NCBI GenBank assembly: GCA_900541125.1
Contig: UQIK01000020.1
Location: forward strand, 1-48,168
Origin: an uncultured Collinsella sp.
GTDB lineage: Bacteria > Actinomycetota > Coriobacteriia > Coriobacteriales > Coriobacteriaceae
Reading direction: 5' to 3'
DNA: 48,168 bases
The notes beneath the pieces are model-generated. The model did not search any database and was not told where the DNA came from. It saw nothing but the letters and a program-made list of their open reading frames with translations. Positions 41,875-48,168 of this stretch are shown piece after piece; the stretch's first letter is position 1; each line of letters begins with the position of its first letter. Both the position numbers and the translations under genes were made by a program.

Positions 41875-44346
41875 ATGCGGCATGTGCATATTCATGTGAC
41901 GGGCATTGTGCAGGGCGTTGGCATGCGGCCGTTTGTGTATCGCGAGGCCATGGCGCACGGCATTTGCGGCTGGGTGCTCAACGCGGGCGACGGCGTGCAT
42001 ATCGAGGCGCACGCCCTAAGCGAGTCGCTCGACGAATTTGTTGACGCACTTTCCGAGCATGCGCCTGCGGCGTCTCGCGTGGAGCATGTCGAGGTTGTAG
42101 GCCTAGCACCCGGCAACTGGGATACCGCCAATGAGCAGGGCTTTCGCATCGTAGCGTCGCAGGATCAGACCGCGCACACGACGCTCGTCTCGCCCGATAT
42201 CGCCACCTGTGACGATTGCCTGCGCGAGTTGTTCGACCCCGCCGATCGGCGCTATCACTACCCCTTTATCAACTGCACCAACTGCGGGCCGCGCTTCACC
42301 ATCATCCGATCGCTGCCGTATGACCGAGCGGCTACCTCGATGGACCGTTTCCCCATGTGCCCCGCCTGCGCTGCAGAGTATGCCGATCCACTCGACCGTC
42401 GCTTTCACGCACAGCCCGATGCCTGCTTTGATTGCGGGCCGCATATTACGTGGCGCGAGGCTGTGAACGGCGATGCGTGCGGGAATTCGTCCGCGACACC
42501 GGCCGTCGGCACCACACGCGAGGCCAGCGACGCCATCATTGAGCGCTGCGTTGAGCTGCTGGCCAGCGGTGGCATCGTCGCCATCAAGGGCCTAGGCGGA
42601 TTCCATCTAGCCTGTGACGCTGCCAACGAGCAGACGGTGATCGAGTTACGCCGTCGCAAACGCCGCAGCAATAAGCCGCTTGCCGTCATGGTGCGCAGTC
42701 TTGCCGATGCCGGGCGCCTGTGCCATATCGACGATGCTGAACGCGATCTGCTCGCCGGCAGTATCCGCCCCATTGTGCTGCTGCGCCAGCGCACTGCTGG
42801 CGAGGGCAACGGCGGTTCCCCCGACATCCTCGCCCTCGCGCCATCTGTCGCGCACGACTTGCCCGAGCTCGGCGTCATGCTCCCCTATACGCCGCTTCAA
42901 CATCTGTTGCTTGCCGCGGCAGAAGCCTGCGGTATGCACGCGCTCGTCATGACCAGCGGCAACCTGAGCGAAGAGCCCATCGAGACCGATGACGATCTTG
43001 CCTGGGAACACCTCGTTGCCGCCGGCATCGCCGACGCGTTGCTCGGTAACGACCGCGCGATCCTCTCGCGCTACGACGACTCTGTAGTGCGCGTGGTCGA
43101 CGGCGCCGTTATGCCCGTGCGCCGCGCTCGCGGATATGCACCCCAGCCGCTGCCGTTGCCGGCGCTCGACGGCGCTCCGTCCTGCGTGCTCGCCTGCGGG
43201 CCACAACAAAAGGCCACGATTGCGCTCACGCGCGAAGGGACGAACGGCGAGGCAACCTGTTTTGTGTCGCAGCATATCGGCGATGTTGAAAACGGCGGGA
43301 CCTTCGATGCCTGGAACGCCGCGCGCACGCGCTTGGAAGATCTCTTTGACTTGGCGCCCGCCGCCTTGGCCTGCGATTTACACCCCAGCTATCTATCGGG
43401 CCAGTGGGCGCGCGAGCAGGCGCGAAAATGCAATCTGCCGCTCGTCGAGGTGCAGCACCATCATGCGCATATCGCGAGCGCAATGGCCGAGGCCATCGCC
43501 GCGGGCCAGCTTACAACCGACGCGCGCGTCCTTGGCATCGCCTTTGACGGCACCGGCGCCGGCACCGATGGGACCATTTGGGGCGGCGAGTTTCTTGTTG
43601 CCAGCCTTGGCGGCTTTGAGCGCGCCGCGCATTTGCGCACCTGGGCGCTCCCCGGCGGGGCGGCCTCCGTGCGCGACGCCTGCCGCAACGCCTTTGCCCT
43701 GCTCAGTGAGCTCGGCCTGCTCGAGCACCCAGGTGCCGCTCGGCTTTTGGACAGCCTCGGCGAGCAAACGCGCAGCGTGACAGCCACCATGATCGAGCGC
43801 GGCATCAACAGCCCGCGTACCAGCAGCATGGGGCGTCTCTTTGATGCCGCGGCAGCAATTCTGGGCATCTGCGACAAGGCAACCTACGAGGGCGAACCCG
43901 CCATCGAGCTTGAGGCTGCCGCCTGGCGCGCGCTCGACAACGAAATCGCCCATTTTCCCGACGACAACGCCGGCCATTTCGCATCTGGCCCATCGTGGCT
44001 GAACGGCCCCCATGTTCTGGATCAGAAAGCACTCTTTGAGACACTTTTGGGAGGAACTGAAGCCGGAGCGCCCGCCGACAGGCTCGCACTCGACTTCCAT
44101 GTCGCCGTCGCGCGCTCCTCGGCGCGCATCGCCAGCGATATCTGCGTGCACGAGGGCATCGACACCGTCGCGCTCTCGGGCGGCGTGTTCATGAACCGAC
44201 TTCTGCTTCAACTCCTCACCCGCGAGCTCAAAAGCGCAGGCCTTACTGTCCTCGTCCCCCAAACCGTGCCCGTTAACGACGGCTGCATCGCCTACGGTCA
44301 GGCGGCAGTCGCACGCGCTCGCCTCGCGCAGATTGCATCACAGTAG
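41875..44346 (+). CDS. hypF: HypF carbamoyltransferase for NiFe-hydrogenase maturation
   Basis: 823 residues, full length. Domains in order: acylphosphatase (1-90, GIVQGVGMRPFVYREA), two zinc fingers (about 110-200, CDDCLRELFD, CTNCGPRF, CPACAAEY, CFDCGP), a YrdC-like domain (about 220-410, AIKGLGGFHLACDA, SNKPLAVM) and the C-terminal Kae1-like domain (about 440-815, VQHHHAHIAS, LSGGVFMNRLL). It makes the carbamoyl group that becomes the cyanide ligand of the NiFe site, passing it to HypE. ATG 41875 has GAGGAG 6 nt upstream. Confidence 0.98.
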   Translation: MRHVHIHVTGIVQGVGMRPFVYREAMAHGICGWVLNAGDGVHIEAHALSESLDEFVDALSEHAPAASRVEHVEVVGLAPGNWDTANEQGFRIVASQDQTAHTTLVSPDIATCDDCLRELFDPADRRYHYPFINCTNCGPRFTIIRSLPYDRAATSMDRFPMCPACAAEYADPLDRRFHAQPDACFDCGPHITWREAVNGDACGNSSATPAVGTTREASDAIIERCVELLASGGIVAIKGLGGFHLACDAANEQTVIELRRRKRRSNKPLAVMVRSLADAGRLCHIDDAERDLLAGSIRPIVLLRQRTAGEGNGGSPDILALAPSVAHDLPELGVMLPYTPLQHLLLAAAEACGMHALVMTSGNLSEEPIETDDDLAWEHLVAAGIADALLGNDRAILSRYDDSVVRVVDGAVMPVRRARGYAPQPLPLPALDGAPSCVLACGPQQKATIALTREGTNGEATCFVSQHIGDVENGGTFDAWNAARTRLEDLFDLAPAALACDLHPSYLSGQWAREQARKCNLPLVEVQHHHAHIASAMAEAIAAGQLTTDARVLGIAFDGTGAGTDGTIWGGEFLVASLGGFERAAHLRTWALPGGAASVRDACRNAFALLSELGLLEHPGAARLLDSLGEQTRSVTATMIERGINSPRTSSMGRLFDAAAAILGICDKATYEGEPAIELEAAAWRALDNEIAHFPDDNAGHFASGPSWLNGPHVLDQKALFETLLGGTEAGAPADRLALDFHVAVARSSARIASDICVHEGIDTVALSGGVFMNRLLLQLLTRELKSAGLTVLVPQTVPVNDGCIAYGQAAVARARLAQIASQ

Positions 44347-44480
44347 CTCGCCCTCGCACGCCGCCGCGCCCAGCCGTCTCACAGGCGTAACGCGTTTGCC
44401 CGCGAACCCCGCGAGCGCTACCATCAACTGATGGATTATTAAGCGCCCATCCAGCGCAAAGCGTATAAAAGGGGAACAAT

Positions 44481-44741
44481 ATGTGCCTTGCCGTTCCCGG
44501 CAAAGTAGTCAAACGCGACGACGACCTCAAGGCCACCGTCGACATGATGGGCATCGAGCGCCCCGTTTCGCTGCGCCTCGTGCCGACGGCGCAGGTTGGC
44601 GACTATATTCTCGTACACGCCGGCTTTGGCATCCAGATCGTCGACGAGCAGGAAGCGCAAGAAACGCTCGAGCTCGTTAATGCCATGACCGAACTGGCCG
44701 AAGAAGACCAACTGGCCAGCAACCCGGCCGAGGCATACTAG
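44481..44741 (+). CDS. hypC: HypC hydrogenase maturation chaperone
   Basis: 86 residues beginning MCLAVPGKV, the HypC signature, in which the cysteine after Met binds the Fe(CN)2CO unit. It cooperates with HypD. ATG 44481 has AAGGGGAA upstream; the 134-nt gap after hypF contains nothing obvious. The stop overlaps the hypD start by one base. Confidence 0.98.
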   Translation: MCLAVPGKVVKRDDDLKATVDMMGIERPVSLRLVPTAQVGDYILVHAGFGIQIVDEQEAQETLELVNAMTELAEEDQLASNPAEAY

Positions 44742-45853
44742 TGGCGGCCGGACAGCCGGTTCGCTCCGGTATCGACTTTTCGGCATTTCGCGATTCCAAG
44801 CTGGCCCGCGAGCTCATCGAACGCATCCATGAACTCGTCGGCGACCGCACCATCAACCTTATGGAAGTCTGCGGCACGCACACCGTGAGCATCGGTCGCT
44901 ATGGTTTTCGCTCCATTATGCCGGCCGGGCTCAAGCTGCTGAGCGGCCCGGGTTGCCCCGTCTGCGTTACCGCCAACCGCGACATCGACCACGCAATCGC
45001 ACTCGCCAACATAGACGGCGCCATCATCACCACCTTTGGCGACATGATACGCGTGCCCGGATCATCCACCTCGCTCGCTGCGCAAAAAGCGGCAGGGCGT
45101 GACATTCGCATCGTCTACTCCCCGCTCGACGCGCTCGACATTGCCGAGCAAAACCCCGATCGCCCGGTCATTTTTATGGGCGTGGGCTTTGAGACTACGA
45201 CGCCCACCATCGCTGCCGCCATTTTGGAGGCCGATGCACGCGGGCTCCAGAACTTCTCGGTCTATTGCGCCCACAAGACCACGCCGCCGGCGTTGCGCGC
45301 CATCGCCAACGATCCCGAGACCGCCATCGACGGCTTTATCCTGCCGGGCCACGTCGCCACCATCACGGGCTTGGCGCCCTTTAGCTTTTTGGTCGACGAA
45401 TTCAGTACTCCGGGCGTGGTCACGGGATTTGAGCCGGTCGATATCCTGCAGGGCATCTGCATGCTGGTCCAGATGGTTGTCGAGGGCAGGCCCGTGATCG
45501 ACAACGCCTACCGCCGTGGCGTCAACGCAGACGGCAACCCCGTGGCGCGCCAGCTGGTCGAGCAGGTGTTTGAGCCATGCGACACCACGTGGCGCGGGCT
45601 GGGGCCGATTGCCAACTCGGGCCTTTCTATCCGCCCCGAGTTCTCGCGCTTTGATGCCCGCGCTCGCTTTGACGTGCCCGTTGAGGCGACGGTCGAGCCG
45701 CGTGGATGCCGCTGCGGCGACGTGCTGCGCGGGGCCATTACGCCGAGCAGCTGCCCGCTCTTTGGCCGCACCTGCACGCCCGAGCATCCCGTCGGCCCGT
45801 GCATGGTGAGCTCCGAGGGCAGCTGCGCGGCGTACTACCGCTACCGCGACTAG
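44741..45853 (+). CDS. hypD: HypD, Fe-S scaffold for the hydrogenase Fe(CN)2CO group
   Basis: 370 residues with the HypD motifs MEVCGTHT, GPGCPVCV, GVGFETTTPT and the C-terminal cysteine cluster PRGCRCGDVL and CPLFGRTCTPEHPVGPCMVS that binds a 4Fe-4S cluster. The start is GTG 44741, within the hypC stop (TAGTG), so translation is coupled. Confidence 0.97.
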   Translation: MAAGQPVRSGIDFSAFRDSKLARELIERIHELVGDRTINLMEVCGTHTVSIGRYGFRSIMPAGLKLLSGPGCPVCVTANRDIDHAIALANIDGAIITTFGDMIRVPGSSTSLAAQKAAGRDIRIVYSPLDALDIAEQNPDRPVIFMGVGFETTTPTIAAAILEADARGLQNFSVYCAHKTTPPALRAIANDPETAIDGFILPGHVATITGLAPFSFLVDEFSTPGVVTGFEPVDILQGICMLVQMVVEGRPVIDNAYRRGVNADGNPVARQLVEQVFEPCDTTWRGLGPIANSGLSIRPEFSRFDARARFDVPVEATVEPRGCRCGDVLRGAITPSSCPLFGRTCTPEHPVGPCMVSSEGSCAAYYRYRD

Positions 45854-45901
45854 TCCGGACGCACCCGCACACCGGCACCACCCACGATTGGAGTTTTCGA
45901 T

Positions 45902-46936
45902 ATGTCCCGTACTGCCACCGATAGCACCGTCCTGTTGGGCCACGGCTCTGGCGGTCAGATGATGAAACGCATCATCGATGAGGTCTTTTTGGATGCCTTT
46001 GGGTCGCCCGAGTTGCTCGAGGGCAACGATGCCGGCGTCGCCGCGCTGCCCACGAGCGGGCGCATTGCCATGTCGACCGACAGCTTTGTAGTCTCGCCGC
46101 AGTTCTTCCCCGGTGGCAACATCGGCCGCCTAGCCGTGTGCGGAACCGTTAACGATGTCGCGACCTCGGGCGCCAACGTGCGCTACCTATCGTGCGGCTT
46201 TATCCTCGAAGAGGGCTATCCCATGGATAAGCTCCGCCAGATTGTGCAGACGATGGCCGAAACGGCGCATGAGGCGGGCGTGTCCATAATCACGGGCGAC
46301 ACCAAGGTGGTCGAGCGCGGCGGGGCCGACGGCGTCTACATCAATACCGCCGGCGTGGGCGAGGTTCCCACGGGCGTGGCGCTCAGCGGCGCCAACTGCC
46401 GCCCCGGCGACGTCATTCTGGCGTCGGGCACACTGGGCGACCACGGTATCGCCATCATGAGCCAACGCGAGGGCCTGGCGTTTTCGAGCACGATCGAAAG
46501 CGATGCCGCGCCGCTCAACCACCTGATTGCCGACGTTCTGGCCGCAGCGCCCGGCACGCGTTGCTTTCGCGACCCCACGCGCGGTGGCCTAGCGTCCACA
46601 CTCAACGAGTTTGCCCAGGCCAGCAATGTTGCCATGGAGGTCGACGAGGATGCCGTGCCTGTGCGTCCCGACGTGCAGGCCGCCTGCGAGATGCTCGGCT
46701 ACGATGTGTTGCAGGTGGCAAATGAGGGTAAGATGGTCGCCGTCGTACCGGCCGAGCAAGCCGATGCCGCACTGAGCGCCATGCGCGCCGCCCGCTACGG
46801 CGAGAACGCCGCCATCATCGGTCGCGTGCTGCCACTTGCCGAGGGCGCCCGCCCCGCCGTGCGCGTACGTACCGGTTGGGGCTCGACCCGCATCCTCGAC
46901 ATGCTCGTGGGAGAGCAGCTGCCGAGAATTTGCTAA
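45902..46936 (+). CDS. hypE: HypE, thiocyanate-forming maturation protein
   Basis: 344 residues of the PurM/SelD ATPase fold (GHGSGG, EGNDAGVAALP, GDTKVVERG, DPTRGGLAS) ending in PRIC, the C-terminal cysteine that is carbamoylated by HypF and dehydrated to thiocyanate. ATG 45902 follows hypD by 48 nt with TTGGAG about 8 nt upstream. Last hyp gene in the cluster; hypA and hypB are not here. Confidence 0.98.
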   Translation: MSRTATDSTVLLGHGSGGQMMKRIIDEVFLDAFGSPELLEGNDAGVAALPTSGRIAMSTDSFVVSPQFFPGGNIGRLAVCGTVNDVATSGANVRYLSCGFILEEGYPMDKLRQIVQTMAETAHEAGVSIITGDTKVVERGGADGVYINTAGVGEVPTGVALSGANCRPGDVILASGTLGDHGIAIMSQREGLAFSSTIESDAAPLNHLIADVLAAAPGTRCFRDPTRGGLASTLNEFAQASNVAMEVDEDAVPVRPDVQAACEMLGYDVLQVANEGKMVAVVPAEQADAALSAMRAARYGENAAIIGRVLPLAEGARPAVRVRTGWGSTRILDMLVGEQLPRIC

Positions 46937-47041
46937 CAACAAAGGCTCAGGGCTATTAAAGATATTCAGATTCCAAACATGCCCGGCACGCATGCCCAGT
47001 ATCATGGGGTGCGTTTTACAACTCAAGCGGCAGGAGCACCC

Positions 47042-47710
47042 ATGGCAGCAGCTTTTTCCCATGTGATCTTTGACCTGGACGGCACCATTCTCAACACGCT
47101 CGAGGATCTGGCGGCCGCCGGCAACCATACCTGCGAGACGCACGGCTGGCCCACGTTTGCCGTAGACGAGTACCGCTACAAGGTGGGAAACGGCATGCTC
47201 AAGCTGGTTGAGCGCTTTATGCCCGCCGAGTATGCGGGCGACGGCCGCATGTTTGAGCAGGCGCTTGCCGAGTTTAGGGCTTACTACGGCGAGCACAAGG
47301 AGGACCACACCGCCCCCTATGCCGGCACGATCGAGATGCTCGACCGCCTGCACGCGGCGGGCGTGCAGCTTGCCGTGCTCACTAACAAGGACCACGTCTC
47401 GGCGGCTCCGCTTATCGAAAAGTATTTTGGTTCCGAGCGCTTTGCGCTGGTACAGGGCCGTGTCGATGCGTTTCCGCCCAAGCCCGAAGCACCCGTCACG
47501 CTACATGTGATGGAGGAGCTGGGCGCCAATCCGGCAACCACGCTCTATGTGGGCGATTCCAATGTCGATATCCTGACCGGCCACAACGCCGGCCTTAAGA
47601 GCGCGGGCGTCAGCTGGGGCTTCCGCGGCCGCGCAGAGCTGGAAGCCACCGGCGCCGACTACGTGGTGGACACCCAAGACGAGCTAGCGGCGCTGATCCT
47701 GGGCGAGTAA
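47042..47710 (+). CDS. HAD-superfamily phosphatase, phosphoglycolate-phosphatase-like
   Basis: 222 residues. HAD motifs: FDLDGTILNT (I, nucleophile aspartate), LTNKD (II), KPEAPV (III lysine) and VGDSNVDI (IV), with a helical cap between I and II (about 20-90), subfamily IA. Phosphoglycolate or a related sugar phosphate is the probable substrate, but this family is promiscuous. ATG 47042 has AGGAG 5 nt upstream; the frame is open to 46979 without a better site. It follows hypE by 105 nt, and a link with hydrogenase is not evident. Confidence 0.9.
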   Translation: MAAAFSHVIFDLDGTILNTLEDLAAAGNHTCETHGWPTFAVDEYRYKVGNGMLKLVERFMPAEYAGDGRMFEQALAEFRAYYGEHKEDHTAPYAGTIEMLDRLHAAGVQLAVLTNKDHVSAAPLIEKYFGSERFALVQGRVDAFPPKPEAPVTLHVMEELGANPATTLYVGDSNVDILTGHNAGLKSAGVSWGFRGRAELEATGADYVVDTQDELAALILGE

Positions 47711-48110
47711 CGAGCGACACTGCTTAACGCAGCTGCGACAATTCTTCCGCGCGGAAAGCGCATCCCGTTTTGGAGCTCCGGAATGGGATGCGCTTTCCGT
47801 TTGAGGCGCATCAGGGAAACCGCATCCCGTTTCAGAGCAATATTCCGGGTCGCACTTTCCGCAACCCACCCCATTCGGAAAATGCGACCCACTATTCGGC
47901 CAAAAACCGGGTCGCGGTTTCCCAAGCACTCGATGCAACGCTGGCACAAGGAATGTCCCCAACTGCCGGCAGAAAAAGAACGTCCCCAAGTGCCGCCCCA
48001 ATGACCACCATAGCAACGCCGCAGGTACAAGTGCCACTTTCAGCCAGCCAAGGGAACGCCGTTGTTTTGGCAACGACAGACACTATGACCCAATCCGAGG
48101 GCGCTAAAAA
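47711..48110. repeat. Hairpin repeats and repeat fragments at the right edge
   Basis: No gene is supported. Three hairpin units of the family also seen at 10690-10915: 47752-47799 (perfect 15-bp arms, CGGAAAGCGCATCCC), about 47814-47861 and about 47875-47922. After them, 47976-48021 repeats parts of the sequence at 28117-28150 (AAGAACGTCCCCAA, then CCCCAATGACCACC and AACGCCG). Confidence 0.7.
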
Positions 48111-48116
48111 GACAGG

Positions 48117-48146
48117 AGCCCCCGCTCGTGACCGCGGGTCGGGGCT
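48117..48146 (-). terminator. Probable terminator of a minus-strand gene beyond the window
   Basis: AGCCCC (48117-48122) and GGGGCT (48141-48146) enclose further GC pairs; on the minus strand the hairpin is followed, after CCTGTC, by TTTTTAGC. It probably ends a gene entering from the right. Confidence 0.45.
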
Positions 48147-48168
48147 GCGACAATGATGTTGAAGTGCC

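Noticed and set aside
44347..44480. A separate promoter or riboswitch before hypC
   Set aside because: I see no -35/-10 pair, no conserved riboswitch core and no clear hairpin; the stretch is probably plain intergenic sequence.

Overview
The window looks like a chromosomal segment of a high-GC, human-gut-type member of the Coriobacteriia (Actinomycetota), most probably Collinsella. The basis is the PASTA-kinase/FHA/PP2C cell-wall cluster typical of Actinomycetota, an HspR-type dnaK operon, a mannose-family PTS, DUF956 and DUF5692 proteins, and many short intergenic hairpin repeats. Assignment to genus is inference; no rRNA is present.

Layout. 1-10356: a plus-strand cluster for Ser/Thr phosphorylation and cell-wall growth: polytopic kinase, FhaA, FhaB, PP2C phosphatase, a single protein joining a RodA/FtsW polymerase to a penicillin-binding transpeptidase, and a four-PASTA PknB kinase, closed by a strong terminator. 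10413-10620: tRNA-Arg(CCT) with partial copies of its 3' half beside it. 10690-10915: hairpin repeats. 10924-14206 (minus): mannose-type PTS manXYZ plus DUF956. 14558-15856: an IS3-family element, joined directly to a 5'-truncated DUF5692 gene (to 16760). 17002-20375: an unknown single-pass membrane protein, a DUF4143 ATPase and a small hypothetical gene. 20509-23136: clpB. 23314-25448: two unknown membrane-anchored proteins between duplicated hairpin-repeat blocks. 25633-27933: an aconitase-superfamily hydratase. 28363-32663 (minus): dnaK-grpE-dnaJ-hspR. 33173: ferredoxin. 33500-37366 (minus): nadA-nadB-nadC-niaR behind a perfect 19-bp-arm palindrome overlapping the promoter. 37659-39658: LytTR regulator and GHKL histidine kinase. 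39733-40765: a degenerate uracil-DNA-glycosylase-like protein and thioredoxin. 40997-46936: small helical protein, NikR, and hydrogenase maturation genes hypF, hypC, hypD, hypE. 47042-47710: HAD phosphatase. The right edge holds more hairpin repeats.

How it works together. The first cluster probably couples muropeptide sensing (PASTA) to FHA-mediated signalling and to a fused glycosyltransferase/transpeptidase. clpB and dnaK share a 25-bp dyad (AATCTAAGT-N6-ATATAAGATT) upstream, the best candidate for the operator of the HspR encoded at the end of the dnaK operon. NiaR probably represses its own NAD biosynthesis operon in response to niacin. NikR next to hyp genes links nickel sensing to NiFe-hydrogenase maturation; hypA, hypB and the hydrogenase itself are not in this window.

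The most interesting items are the SEDS-PBP fusion with its unusual polytopic non-RD kinase, the shared heat-shock dyad, the degenerate UDG-fold protein, the NAD-operon palindrome, and several families of intergenic hairpin repeats, one as a 137-bp duplication bracketing two unknown genes. All calls were made by reading the sequence, without database searches.
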